In this document: piece after piece, positions 22,234-32,039 of the stretch
Layout: each line of letters opens with the position of its first letter
Position numbering within the stretch: position 1 is the stretch's first letter
DNA from: an uncultured Haliea sp.
Lineage (GTDB): Bacteria; Pseudomonadota; Gammaproteobacteria; Pseudomonadales; Halieaceae
Assembly (NCBI GenBank): GCA_947258585.1
Contig: CAMYIZ010000038.1
Location: 1 to 64,000, forward strand
DNA: 64,000 nt
Reading direction: 5' to 3'
The notes under the pieces: model-generated
What the model saw: the letters and a program-made list of their open reading frames with translations, nothing else
What the model was told of the DNA's origin: nothing
The model's database searches: none
Translations under genes and position numbers: made by a program

Positions 22234-23295
22234 ATGTCCCAAATCACGCCACAACCTGTTACAGCCCGGCGGAGTCCGCCTGGTCCCGAGGCCCCCGGTT
22301 CAGCCTTTGCGCCGTTGGTGGAACTGCTGCTGGCCGAGCTGGAGGCCTGCGGTCAGGCGGATGGCCTGCGCCAGCCGCCGCGCACACTGGCGGCGTTTAC
22401 CCGCTGGTATCTCGACGTGGTCCAGCGCCTGGACGCCTACCTGGCCGGTGGCGACGATCACGCCCCGATGGCGCGGGGCGAGGTGGAGCTGATGTGCCGC
22501 TGCGCCCTGTCGGCCGCCGATTTGCGCGAGGTCATTGCCATCTGCGAACGTTTTGCCGACATGTTGCAGCCCCGGGCGGGGCGGATCCGCCTGGAATCGG
22601 CGGCGGGGCGCGCCAGTTTCCGCCTTGATTCCCTGCGCGGCCAGCCCAGTACCGCCGGCAGTCTGGTGGATATCACCGGCCTGTTTGCGTTCCTGCAGCT
22701 GTTCCAGTGGCTGCTCGGCAGGGAACTGCCACTGGAACAGGTCCGTATCGGCCCCATCCGTCGTCAGGATGTGCTGCCATTCCTGCGCCTGTTCCGGGCG
22801 CCGGTTCTGGCCGGTGGTGAGGACTATGCCCTCGACTTTGCCGCAGCGGCCCTGGAGCTGCCGGTGGTGCGCAGCCCCAGTGAGTTCCCCGAGTTCTTTC
22901 ACAGTTTTCCCTGCGCCGTGTTCGGTGTCCGTGGCCACAGCCTGCCTGGCCAGGTCGCCGCGCTGCTCTCTGCCGCCCTGCGCCACGGCGCGCCGCTGCC
23001 GAGCCAGGGGCAGCTCGCCGAGGAGCTGGGGCTGCCGCTTTCGACCTTCCGCCGGCGCTTGCGACAGGGGGGCAGTAACTACCGGGCCCTGCGGGAAGCT
23101 GCGCTGCGCAATGCCGCCTGCGAAGCCCTGGCGCAGCCGGACCGGCTGATCGGTGACATCGCTGCCGGCCTGGGCTTTGCCGATGCCGCCAGCTTCACCC
23201 GCGCGTTCGGGCAGTGGTTCGGTGTGCCGCCGGGGGCGTGGCGGGACCAGTTCCCGGAGGTGGACCCTGTCCGGGACAGCAAAAATAAACATTGA
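22234..23295 (+). CDS. AraC family transcriptional regulator
   Basis: N-terminal arabinose-binding-like region and C-terminal AraC HTH (LPSQGQLAEELGLPLSTFRRRLRQGGSNYRALREAALRNAACEAL...IGDIAAGLGFADAASFTRAFGQWFGVPPGAWR); divergent to the monooxygenase. Confidence 0.93.
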   Translation: MSQITPQPVTARRSPPGPEAPGSAFAPLVELLLAELEACGQADGLRQPPRTLAAFTRWYLDVVQRLDAYLAGGDDHAPMARGEVELMCRCALSAADLREVIAICERFADMLQPRAGRIRLESAAGRASFRLDSLRGQPSTAGSLVDITGLFAFLQLFQWLLGRELPLEQVRIGPIRRQDVLPFLRLFRAPVLAGGEDYALDFAAAALELPVVRSPSEFPEFFHSFPCAVFGVRGHSLPGQVAALLSAALRHGAPLPSQGQLAEELGLPLSTFRRRLRQGGSNYRALREAALRNAACEALAQPDRLIGDIAAGLGFADAASFTRAFGQWFGVPPGAWRDQFPEVDPVRDSKNKH

Positions 23296-23319
23296 CCGAT
23301 TTCGCAACGCCTGTATACT
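23292..23319 (+). promoter_or_regulatory. Sigma-70-like promoter for the cold shock gene
   Basis: TTGACC -16 bp- TATACT; leaves a leader of about 150 nt before the ATG. Confidence 0.6.
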
Positions 23320-23474
23320 CGGTCTTGCTTGAACGTTTTACACCTATCTTATGCATACCATTTCGAAGTCACGCAGTTAGTACCTCGTCCCTGATTTCAT
23401 AAGTAATTGCACTACCTCAAGCCCTACCGCCTTCCCCGGAAGGTTCATCTATACCTGAAATACAGGAACGTAAC

Positions 23475-23681
23475 ATGGCTACTAGCACCGGCACCGTAAA
23501 ATGGTTTAACGAGACCAAAGGCTTCGGCTTCATCGAGCAGGAATCAGGCCCGGACGTATTTGCGCACTTCAGCGCGATCTCCGGTTCCGGCTTCAAGACT
23601 CTGATCGAAGGCCAGAAGGTCGAGTTCAACGTCACTCAGGGCCAGAAAGGCCCGCAAGCAGAAAACATCGTAGTCGTTTAA
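23475..23681 (+). CDS. Cold shock protein (CspA family)
   Basis: [61 protein letters not shown]. Confidence 0.97.
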   Translation: MATSTGTVKWFNETKGFGFIEQESGPDVFAHFSAISGSGFKTLIEGQKVEFNVTQGQKGPQAENIVVV

Positions 23682-23702
23682 GACCGCGTAAGTTCTGCCA
23701 AG

Positions 23703-23735
23703 GCCCCCCGGTGGAGACACCGCGGGGCTTTTTTT
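23703..23735 (+). terminator. Rho-independent terminator downstream of the cold shock gene
   Basis: gccccccggtg-gaga-caccgcggggc followed by ttttttt. Confidence 0.88.
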
Positions 23736-23838
23736 ATGCCCGCATTTCCCGGGCGGCGGTTCAACATGCCTTCCCGGGCTGTTTGCGCCGGGCGCGGCGG
23801 CTAACTATGGTGAGGCTTTCCCAGGCCCCGGGGGCAGC

Positions 23839-25770
23839 ATGACCGCAGTACTCCTGTTTCGAGCAGCCGCGCAACATAGTGGCGGGCGGCCCCGCCAGTG
23901 GCTGGCTGTCCTGCTGCTTGCCGCGCTGTCGGCGGCCTGGGCGCAGGGCACTGACGGGGAGCGTACGCCCTGCGAGCACCATCAACCGCTGCGCCAGCCC
24001 TTCTTTGGCGACCTCCACGTCCATACGCGCTATTCCCTGGATGCCAGTACCCAGGGCACCCGCACCTCGCCGGCCGAAGCTTACCGCTTTGCCCGGGGGG
24101 AGAGGATCGGTATTCAGCCCTGGGATGAGTCTGGCCAGCCCGCCCGCAGCCTGCAGCTTCGCCGGCCGCTGGATTTTGCCATGGTGTCCGATCACGCCGA
24201 GTTGCTCGGTGAAGTCAATATGTGTGCCAATCCTGAGGTCCCGGGCTACTCCAGCTGGCAGTGTCGTTTTTACCGCAGCTGGCCGCGGGGCGCCTACTAT
24301 CTGTTCAATTACATGGCCGCGATGCGCGCTTCTCACCTGGGCATGTGCGGCGAGGATGGCGAACGCTGCCTCGCGGCAGCCCTGGCGCCCTGGCAGGAGA
24401 TGCAGGACGCGGCCGAGCGTCACTATGACCGCTCCGGAGACTGTGCCTTCACTACCTTTGTCGGCTACGAGTGGACCGGCGTACAGGCGGATTCCGGCGG
24501 CAACTTGCACCGCAATATAGTGTTTGGCAACGCCAGCGTGCCGGAGCTGCCCGTGAGCTATATCGATGCGCCGGGAGAGACCCTGCTGTGGGACGCGCTG
24601 GATACCGGGTGCATCGATGCCGCCAACGGTTGCGATGCCCTGGTGATTCCGCACAACGCCAATCTGAGTGCGGGCCACATGTTCAGCGACCGCCTTGCCG
24701 ACGGCTCGCCGGTCGATGCCGCCTATGCCCTGCGGCGCCAGCGTATGGAGCCCCTGGCGGAGATCATGCAGCACAAGGGGGCTTCTGAGTGTTTCTTTGC
24801 CCCGGACATTACCCGCGACGAACTGTGTGCCTTCGAACAGCTGCCGCAGGACAATATCGCCGGCTTCGGCAATCCGCCCACCGCCAGTACCGGTTTCCTG
24901 CGCGAGACCTGGCGCCAGGGCCTGGTCCAGGAGGCCCTGCTCGGCGCCAACCCGTTCCGCTTCGGGGTGATCGCCAGTACGGATACGCATCTGGGCACGC
25001 CGGGCGCGGTGGAGGAAGACCGCTTTCTGGGCCACGGGGGTGCCGGCGTGCCGGCGCTGAAATCGGTGCCCCCCGGGCTGCCTGACAAGCTTGAATACAA
25101 CCCGGGGGGGCTCGCCGTGCTGTGGGCCGAGGAGAATTCCCGGGCTGCCCTGTTCAGCGCCATGCGGCGCCGGGAGGCCTATGCCACCAGCGGGCCGCGA
25201 ATCATCACCCGGCTGTTCGCCGGCTGGAACCTGGACTCCGAGCTGTGCGCGGCGCCCGACCAGCTTGAGCGCGCCTATGCCAGCGCGGTGCCCATGGGCT
25301 CAGAACTGGGGCCGGCGCCCCCGGGCGGCGCCCTGCGCCTGCTGGTGGCGGCCGAGCAGGACGCTGGCACTGTCGACAGTCCCGGTATGCCGCTGCAGAA
25401 AATCCAGGTGATCAAGGGCTGGCTGGACGAGGCAGGTGAAACCCGCGAGCAGGTCGTGGATGTGGTGGGTGACCCGGTCAGCCGCGGCAGTGTAGACCTG
25501 GCGACCTGTGCCACCGCGGGCAGCGGGCATGCCAGGCTCTGTGCGGTGTGGGAGGACCCGGACTTTGATCCCGGGCAGCGCGCCTTCTACTACACACGGG
25601 TGGTGGAAAATCCCGGCTGTCGCTGGAGTCAGCGCCAGTGCCTGGCCGGGGGAGTCGACTGCAGTCGCCCCGAGACTATCGGCAAGGGCTTCGAAGGCTG
25701 CTGCGCAGCCGAACACCGGCCACTGGTGCAGGAGCGGGCCTGGACCTCACCGGTCTGGTACCAGCCCTAG
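23839..25770 (+). CDS. DUF3604 domain-containing (PHP-like) exported protein
   Basis: FFGDLHVHTRYSLDASTQGTRTSPAEAYRFARG...FAMVSDHAELLGEV...FVGYEWTG typical of DUF3604; N-terminal signal-like segment. Confidence 0.88.
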   Translation: MTAVLLFRAAAQHSGGRPRQWLAVLLLAALSAAWAQGTDGERTPCEHHQPLRQPFFGDLHVHTRYSLDASTQGTRTSPAEAYRFARGERIGIQPWDESGQPARSLQLRRPLDFAMVSDHAELLGEVNMCANPEVPGYSSWQCRFYRSWPRGAYYLFNYMAAMRASHLGMCGEDGERCLAAALAPWQEMQDAAERHYDRSGDCAFTTFVGYEWTGVQADSGGNLHRNIVFGNASVPELPVSYIDAPGETLLWDALDTGCIDAANGCDALVIPHNANLSAGHMFSDRLADGSPVDAAYALRRQRMEPLAEIMQHKGASECFFAPDITRDELCAFEQLPQDNIAGFGNPPTASTGFLRETWRQGLVQEALLGANPFRFGVIASTDTHLGTPGAVEEDRFLGHGGAGVPALKSVPPGLPDKLEYNPGGLAVLWAEENSRAALFSAMRRREAYATSGPRIITRLFAGWNLDSELCAAPDQLERAYASAVPMGSELGPAPPGGALRLLVAAEQDAGTVDSPGMPLQKIQVIKGWLDEAGETREQVVDVVGDPVSRGSVDLATCATAGSGHARLCAVWEDPDFDPGQRAFYYTRVVENPGCRWSQRQCLAGGVDCSRPETIGKGFEGCCAAEHRPLVQERAWTSPVWYQP

Positions 25771-26391
25771 GACTTCCCGGGCGTAGGCCAGGGCCGCTGG
25801 CGCCGCCACCCGGGTGCTGTAGCCCTCGAGGAACAGCTTGCCGACCACGGTACCATCCGGCGCGACCACGATCATGCCGGGATGGGGTATACCGTAGTGC
25901 TCGTCCCCCGGGCTGTAGTCCTGGTGCAGGATTCCCAGGGTCTTGAAGCTGAGTGCCTCCACGTCCGCCAGCAGGGGAATTGTGATCCCGTGCTGGCGGG
26001 CGAAAGCCGCCTGCTCCCCGGGGCTGTCATAGGTGATCGCCACCAGGCCGATACCCGCGGCATCGAAGGCCCCCCGGTGCTCCTGCAGCTGGCGCAGCTC
26101 CGCCATGCAGTACGGGCACCAGACCAGCGACCGGCTGGCCACCAGCACGGTGCCATTGGCGCCGGCAAAGGCGTCGAGCAAGGTGATTTCCCGACCTTCG
26201 TGCAGCGCCCGCAGGCCCGGAAAGCGCGAGCCCACCGCGGGACCCAGGGATCGCTGCGCCTGGTCCGCGGAGACGAACATGTCAGCCGTCAGCCCTTTCT
26301 CCACGGCTTCCCGCAGGGGGGCGCGGAGGCTGTAGAGGACGCCGGCGGCAAGCACCAGGACGACGATGCCGCCGAGGATGAGCCGTTGCAT
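25747..26391 (-). CDS. Membrane-anchored thioredoxin-fold/redoxin (AhpC/TSA-like) protein
   Basis: N-terminal TM, SLVWCPYCMAELRQLQEHRGAFDAAGIGLVAITYDSPGEQAAFARQHGITIPLLAD. Confidence 0.83.
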   Translation of the reverse strand: MQRLILGGIVVLVLAAGVLYSLRAPLREAVEKGLTADMFVSADQAQRSLGPAVGSRFPGLRALHEGREITLLDAFAGANGTVLVASRSLVWCPYCMAELRQLQEHRGAFDAAGIGLVAITYDSPGEQAAFARQHGITIPLLADVEALSFKTLGILHQDYSPGDEHYGIPHPGMIVVAPDGTVVGKLFLEGYSTRVAAPAALAYAREVLGLVPDR

Positions 26392-26543
26392 GGTTGTGCT
26401 CCCGTAGCCAGTGTTGACTGCGGCAGTGTAACCGCAAAGCGCTTGCCCCGCTGGTATGGATGGCCGGCAAGGATGACTTGTCGCTTGCACCGGGTTGCAC
26501 GTATGCTTGCCCGTTTCGTATTGGCCGCCCCTGGAATCCACAC

Positions 26544-28268
26544 ATGATCGACCAGCTCCTCATTTCCGGCCTGTTCCTGTGGCTTCTGGGCAGCCTGATA
26601 TTCAGCGACTGGCCGCCGTCGAAGATATTCCTCGGCACCATGCTGGCGGCGTACTTCCTGGGCCTGGTGGAAACTTCGCAGGTTTTGGAGAAGGCCTCCA
26701 ACTCGGGGCTGATCACGCTGATCCTGCTCCTGCTGGTGTCCATTGGCCTGGAAAAACTGTCCTGGCTGAACAGTCTCTCCGGGCGCCTGATCTCCCCCAG
26801 CTATACCCTGAGCCTGTTGCGCCTGGGTGGCGTAACGGCGGTGTTTTCCGCTTTCGTCAACAACACGGCGGTGGTGGCGACCCTGGCTACCGCCGTGCGC
26901 GCCAGCCGCCATCATCCCGCCTCGCGCCTGTTGATGCCCCTGTCCTATGCGGCGATCCTCGGCGGTACCATGACCCTGATCGGGACCTCCACCAACCTGA
27001 TCGTCAGCAGTTTTCTGGAGGACGCCACCGGCGCGGGGCTGGCCTTCTTCGACTTCTTCCCAATCGGTGTCGCCGCGGTCGCGGTGGGCCTGCTGGTGAT
27101 GCTGCTGTCGGCCCGGCTGCTGCCCCGCGCCAGTGCCGAGCAGCTGCAGGTGGCGGAATATGTGATCGAGGCGGAGGTGGGCCCCGGGTCCAGCCTGATC
27201 GGCAGGAGTATCGCGGACAATCGCCTGCGCGACCTCGACGCCCTGTTCCTGGTCGAGATCGTGCGCGGCGAGCACCTGATTTCACCGGTGGCACCGACCG
27301 AATTTATCGAGGCCGGGGATAAGCTGATCTTTTCCGGAGACATCACCCAGGTCAATGCCCTCGACGCCTTCGATGGGCTGAGCCTGTTCGCGGTGGAGGA
27401 GGGGTTGTTGCGGGAAAACATGATGGAAGTGATCGTCATGCCCAATGCCGCGATTGAGGGCAAGACCATCAAGGAGTCCGGTTTCCGCTCCCTGTTCGAC
27501 GCCGCCGTGGTGGGAATGCGCCGGGGTGGCAAGCGTCTGTCGGGCAAGCTCGGCAATATCACGATCCAGGCCGGTGACAACCTGATGCTGGCGACCGGGC
27601 CGGATTTCAACGAGCGCAAGAACCTGGACAAGAACTTCGTGGTGGTGGATGACGCGGTGGCCGGTTCCAACACCACGCCGCTGCAGAACTGGTCGGTCAG
27701 TCTGCTGCTCGCCGCCGTGGTGCTGCTGGCGGCGCTGGAAATCCTGCCGCTGATCAAGGGCCTGGCCCTGCTGCTGATCTGCATGCTGGGGCTGCGCCTG
27801 GTGCGGGGCTCGGAGTTGCGCCGGCGCTTCCCGTTCGAGATCTGGCTGATCATTGCTTCCGCCCTGACCCTGTCCCAGGCCCTGACCAACACCGGCCTGG
27901 TGGCGACTGTGGCCCTGGCACTGCAGGACCAGCTCGTCGCCGTTGGCCCCTGGATGGCGCTGCTGGGTATCTACCTCGCTACCTTGCTGCTGACAGAGCT
28001 GATGACCAACAACGCGGCCGCGGCCTTGAGCTTCCCGGTCGCCTTCGGTCTGGCCGAGACCCTGGGCGTCAGCGCGATGCCGTTCGTGATGGCGGTCGCC
28101 TACGGTGCCAGCGCCAGTTTCCTGACGCCCTATGGCTACACCACCAATCTCATGGTGCAAAACCTCGGCGGCTACGCGATGCGGGACTACTTTCGCAGTG
28201 GCCTGCCGGTATCCATCGCCTATTCCGCCGTGGTGCTCTGGCTGCTGCCCCGGGTATTTCCCTTCTAG
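26544..28268 (+). CDS. SLC13/DASS-type anion permease with TrkA-C (RCK_C) domains
   Basis: Multiple TM, FVNNTAVVATL, GTMTLIGTSTNLIV, two TrkA-C-like segments, ELMTNNAAAALSFPVAFGLAE. Confidence 0.9.
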   Translation: MIDQLLISGLFLWLLGSLIFSDWPPSKIFLGTMLAAYFLGLVETSQVLEKASNSGLITLILLLLVSIGLEKLSWLNSLSGRLISPSYTLSLLRLGGVTAVFSAFVNNTAVVATLATAVRASRHHPASRLLMPLSYAAILGGTMTLIGTSTNLIVSSFLEDATGAGLAFFDFFPIGVAAVAVGLLVMLLSARLLPRASAEQLQVAEYVIEAEVGPGSSLIGRSIADNRLRDLDALFLVEIVRGEHLISPVAPTEFIEAGDKLIFSGDITQVNALDAFDGLSLFAVEEGLLRENMMEVIVMPNAAIEGKTIKESGFRSLFDAAVVGMRRGGKRLSGKLGNITIQAGDNLMLATGPDFNERKNLDKNFVVVDDAVAGSNTTPLQNWSVSLLLAAVVLLAALEILPLIKGLALLLICMLGLRLVRGSELRRRFPFEIWLIIASALTLSQALTNTGLVATVALALQDQLVAVGPWMALLGIYLATLLLTELMTNNAAAALSFPVAFGLAETLGVSAMPFVMAVAYGASASFLTPYGYTTNLMVQNLGGYAMRDYFRSGLPVSIAYSAVVLWLLPRVFPF

Positions 28269-28274
28269 CGCGGC

Positions 28275-29288
28275 TCAGCGCCCACCGGCGCCGGGCCGCC
28301 AGTTGTCGTGGGTATAGAACTGCGCGTACCACTTGCGGAACTTGGCGAAGGGGCCGTCGTTGTCACACAGCAGCGGCTTCTCGAAGTACTGCTTGTGGGT
28401 CCAGATGATGCGGTCCTCCTCCATCTGCCGGTAGATGTCCTTGACGATGGCGTCGGCGACACCGCCCACCGGTTCCCTGCCGTCGACTTTTTTCTGGATG
28501 AAGGCATAAAAAGCCCTCGAGTTTTCACTGTCCACCGGCGTCAGGTTGGCCATCAGCACGGTGTCGCAGATACCGCTGAAGCGTACCGTGGCCTGCCCCG
28601 GTCCGGTGCTCTTGTTGGCGATTGTGCCGGTGACTTCGCCGCGGGGCGTGGCCATTTTGCTGATCAGCTTGCCCGAGCGGTAGACGCCGTCGAACTCCAT
28701 GGTTTCGGGGGTGGGGATGTTCTGGGTGCCGTGGACATACAGGAAGTGGGCAGGGTCGACGGCGTTCTCGCCGATCTCCTGCATGTGGGTGCCGATGTCC
28801 CAGGTGTGAATCTTGAAGCTGCCCCAGTCGCCGTTGTCGGCGGCGGCTTCCGGGATTTCTTCCGGCTCGAAATGGGGTGCCGCGCCTTCCGGGTGGTACC
28901 ACACGTAAATGACCTGGTTCAGTTCCCGCACATGCCACGGCCGGATCACCTGCTCGCCGCGGGCGATCTTCGGCGGCAGATTGTTGGCGTAGGGCACATC
29001 GGTGCACTGGCCCTCGCCGTTGTATGCCCAGCCGTGGAATGGGCAGACGATGGAGTCGCCGCGCACCTCCGACCCGACACCGGCCTGCCCGCGGATCCCG
29101 TAGCCGAGATGGGCGCCCATGTGTGGACAATAGGCATCCAGGACCTTGGCCTCCCCGCTCTCCGTTCGGAACAACACCAGGTCGGTAGCGAAATAGCGCA
29201 GGGGCATGGAGGCGGCTACCGGCAGTTCCTGTGAATAGGCGACCTGGAACCAGCCCAGGGGAATCGGCATGGGGATACGTTGACTCAT
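28275..29288 (-). CDS. Rieske non-heme iron oxygenase (KshA-like alpha subunit)
   Basis: Rieske motif CPHMGAHLGYG...CPFHGWAYNGEG and mononuclear iron motif ENAVDPAHFLYVHG; GWFQVAYSQEL N-terminus. Confidence 0.9.
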   Translation of the reverse strand: MSQRIPMPIPLGWFQVAYSQELPVAASMPLRYFATDLVLFRTESGEAKVLDAYCPHMGAHLGYGIRGQAGVGSEVRGDSIVCPFHGWAYNGEGQCTDVPYANNLPPKIARGEQVIRPWHVRELNQVIYVWYHPEGAAPHFEPEEIPEAAADNGDWGSFKIHTWDIGTHMQEIGENAVDPAHFLYVHGTQNIPTPETMEFDGVYRSGKLISKMATPRGEVTGTIANKSTGPGQATVRFSGICDTVLMANLTPVDSENSRAFYAFIQKKVDGREPVGGVADAIVKDIYRQMEEDRIIWTHKQYFEKPLLCDNDGPFAKFRKWYAQFYTHDNWRPGAGGR

Positions 29289-29528
29289 GGTGGGATACTC
29301 CGTGCATTGGCAGCATTGTCGTAACGCCTGTACTCTACGGCAGCCCCGTGGTGATTGGTATGACTTGCAAATTTCTGACGAAACGTTACCGGAGTAAATA
29401 ATCATACCCCGCGGGCTATTCGTCCCTGCCGGGTGCCTGAGGGACTCCGCCGGGGAGCGTGGCAGTTGACCGTTCGCCCCGGCGCTGCCTAAGCTGCCGC
29501 TCTTTCTTCACGATGCTGACAAGAGGAC

Positions 29529-30308
29529 ATGCAGATGAGATTGCAGGGCAAAGTTGCGATTGTCACCGGCTCGGGACAGGGTATCGGTGCTGCCACCGCC
29601 CTGCGCTTTGCGGAAGAGGGTGCCGCGGTGGTTCTGGCCGCCCGCAGCGAGGACAAGCTCGCCGGGGTGGCGGACAGGATTGCGGCGGCCGGGGGCCGGG
29701 CGCTGGTCTGTCCCACGGATATTGCGGATGAGGACGCGGTGCGCGCGCTGGTGGCCAGGACGGTCGACGCCTTTGGCCATCTCGACATCGTGGTCAACAA
29801 TGCCGTGCTGATGGTGCCGGGAATGCTGGCGAATCACGATACCAGGGCCTGGCGGCAGAATTTCATCGTCTCCCTCGACGGCGCCATGTTCCTGATGCGC
29901 GAGGCGTATCCCCAGCTCAAGGCCAACCGCGGTGCGGTCGTCAATGTCTCCTCGGTCTGTGGCCTGCGCGGTTCCCCGGCCACGGCCGGTTACAGCGCGG
30001 CGAAAGCTGCGTTGCTGGGCCTGTCGCGCAACGCGGCGATGGAATGGGGCAAACTGGGCATCCGGGTCAACACCGTGATTCCCGGTGCGTTCATGACCCC
30101 GCCCACCGCGGCGGTGCTGCCGGATGACGCCTCGCGCGAGGCCACGGCCAAATCCATCCCCATTGGCCGTATCGGTGATCCCCGGGAATGTGCCAACGCC
30201 ATCCTGTTTTTGGCCAGCGATGAAGCGTCCTATATCACGGGTACTGAGCTGGTGGTCGACGGTGGCCGGGTGGCGGAACTCAATGCCGGTACGGCGAGCT
30301 GGGAGTAG
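29529..30308 (+). CDS. SDR family oxidoreductase
   Basis: GSGQGIGAATALRF, NNAV, YSAAKAALLGLSR, GTELVVDGG. Confidence 0.92.
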   Translation: MQMRLQGKVAIVTGSGQGIGAATALRFAEEGAAVVLAARSEDKLAGVADRIAAAGGRALVCPTDIADEDAVRALVARTVDAFGHLDIVVNNAVLMVPGMLANHDTRAWRQNFIVSLDGAMFLMREAYPQLKANRGAVVNVSSVCGLRGSPATAGYSAAKAALLGLSRNAAMEWGKLGIRVNTVIPGAFMTPPTAAVLPDDASREATAKSIPIGRIGDPRECANAILFLASDEASYITGTELVVDGGRVAELNAGTASWE

Positions 30309-30312
30309 GGCG

Positions 30313-30939
30313 ATGACGGACGCGAGCCTGCTGCGACGGATAGACCGCCTGGAGTCGCTGGACGAGATACGCCAGCTGGCGGCCAAGTATTCCCTGTCCC
30401 TGGACATGCGTGACCTGGACGCTCACGTCAACCTGTTTGCGCCGGATATTCGGGTGAGTCGGGAGAAAGTCGGCCGCAGCCACCTGAAGCGCTGGCTGGA
30501 CGATACCCTGCGCCTGCAGTTCACCGGCACCTCGCACCACATCGGCAATCACATTATCGAATTCGATGATCCGGATCGTGCCCACGGCGTGGTGTATTCC
30601 AAGAACGAGCACGAAACCGGTGACCAGTGGGTCATCATGCAAATGCTGTACTGGGACAATTACGAGCGCATCGGCGGGCGCTGGCTTTTTCGTCGCCGCC
30701 TGCCCTGCTACTGGTACGCCACCGACCTCAACAGCCCGCCCATCGGCGAACACAAGATGCGCTGGCCGGACCGCGAATCCTACGACGGCGCCTATCACGA
30801 TTTGTGGCCCTCCTGGGCCGACTTCTGGGCGCAGCCGCCAACCACGGATGAACCCGAGGTGGCGGCGCCGGCGCCGCTGGAGGAATTTCTCGCCACCATG
30901 CGCCGCGGCGCCCCCGAGCCGCGCATCCGCGTTCGCTGA
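30313..30939 (+). CDS. SnoaL/NTF2-like family protein
   Basis: ESLDEIRQLAAKYSLSLDMRDLDAHVNLFAPDIRVSREKVG...HHIGNHIIEFDDPDRAHGVVYSKNEHE; start assigned 5 nt after stop of preceding SDR. Confidence 0.85.
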   Translation: MTDASLLRRIDRLESLDEIRQLAAKYSLSLDMRDLDAHVNLFAPDIRVSREKVGRSHLKRWLDDTLRLQFTGTSHHIGNHIIEFDDPDRAHGVVYSKNEHETGDQWVIMQMLYWDNYERIGGRWLFRRRLPCYWYATDLNSPPIGEHKMRWPDRESYDGAYHDLWPSWADFWAQPPTTDEPEVAAPAPLEEFLATMRRGAPEPRIRVR

Positions 30940-30971
30940 CCCCTGTTACACGACCAAGGATAACGACAGCA

Positions 30972-32039
30972 ATGGATCTTCTGACACCACTCAAGCTCGG
31001 CGACCTGCAGTTGCAGAACCGCATCGTGATGGCGCCCATGACCCGCAGCCGCGCGGGCACCGATGCGGTGCCGACAGCGTTGATGACCGAGTACTACCGG
31101 CAGCGGGCCAGCGCCGGGCTGATTATCACCGAAGGTATAGCGCCCAGCGCCGACGGCCTCGGCTACTGCCGCACGCCGGGTATTTACAGCGCGGAACAGG
31201 TGGCCGCCTGGCGCGAGGTGACCACGGCGGCACATGCGGAGGGGGGCTGTATCGTCGCCCAGATCATGCACGTGGGGCGGGTTGCCAGCCATTACAACAA
31301 GCCCGCCGGCGCGGAAACCGTGGCGCCGTCGGCAATCACGGCCAAGGGCGACATCTACACCGACCAGGCTGGCATGCAGCCCATGGACGCACCCCGGGCG
31401 CTGACGCTGGCAGAGATACCGGGAGTGATCGAAGAGTACCGCCAGGCCACGGCGAATGCACTCGCCGCAGGCTTTGACGGCGTGGAACTGCACTGTACCA
31501 GCGGCTACCTGCCCGCCCAGTTTCTCTCCACCGGCACCAACCGGCGCACCGATGCCTACGGTGGGTCCGTCGCCAACCGTGCGCGCTTCGTGCTGGAGGT
31601 ACTGGCGACCATGGCCGCGGAGGCCGGGGCCGGCCGGGTTGGCATGCGCATCTGCCCGGACAACAGCTTCAACGACCTGTCCGACGATGACCCGCAGGAG
31701 ACTTTCGAGTATCTACTGGCCGCAGCGGCCGGAATGGATCTCGCCTGGCTGCATGTCATCCGCATGCCCGCCGGCCGGGTCGACAACCTGGCCCTGGGAC
31801 AGCGCTATTTCGGCGATAGACTGATCGCCAACGAGAGCTACAAACTGGAGGAGGCCGGCGACGCCGTGGCCGCCGGCGCGGTGGCCGCGGTGTCCTTCGG
31901 GCGCCCGTTCATTGCCAATCCGGACCTGGTGGCGCGCTGGCACCAGCAGCTGCCGCTGGCAAAGTTTGATCCCAACACCCTGTATACCCCCGGACCCGAG
32001 GGCTATACCAGCTACCCTCCGGCCGCCCAGGGGCGCTAG
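30972..32039 (+). CDS. Old Yellow Enzyme family NADH:flavin oxidoreductase (alkene reductase)
   Basis: LFTPLKLG-like N-term (LLTPLKLGDLQLQNRIVMAPMTRSRA), GGCIVAQIMHVGRVA, TNRRTDAYGGSVANRARF. Confidence 0.93.
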   Translation: MDLLTPLKLGDLQLQNRIVMAPMTRSRAGTDAVPTALMTEYYRQRASAGLIITEGIAPSADGLGYCRTPGIYSAEQVAAWREVTTAAHAEGGCIVAQIMHVGRVASHYNKPAGAETVAPSAITAKGDIYTDQAGMQPMDAPRALTLAEIPGVIEEYRQATANALAAGFDGVELHCTSGYLPAQFLSTGTNRRTDAYGGSVANRARFVLEVLATMAAEAGAGRVGMRICPDNSFNDLSDDDPQETFEYLLAAAAGMDLAWLHVIRMPAGRVDNLALGQRYFGDRLIANESYKLEEAGDAVAAGAVAAVSFGRPFIANPDLVARWHQQLPLAKFDPNTLYTPGPEGYTSYPPAAQGR

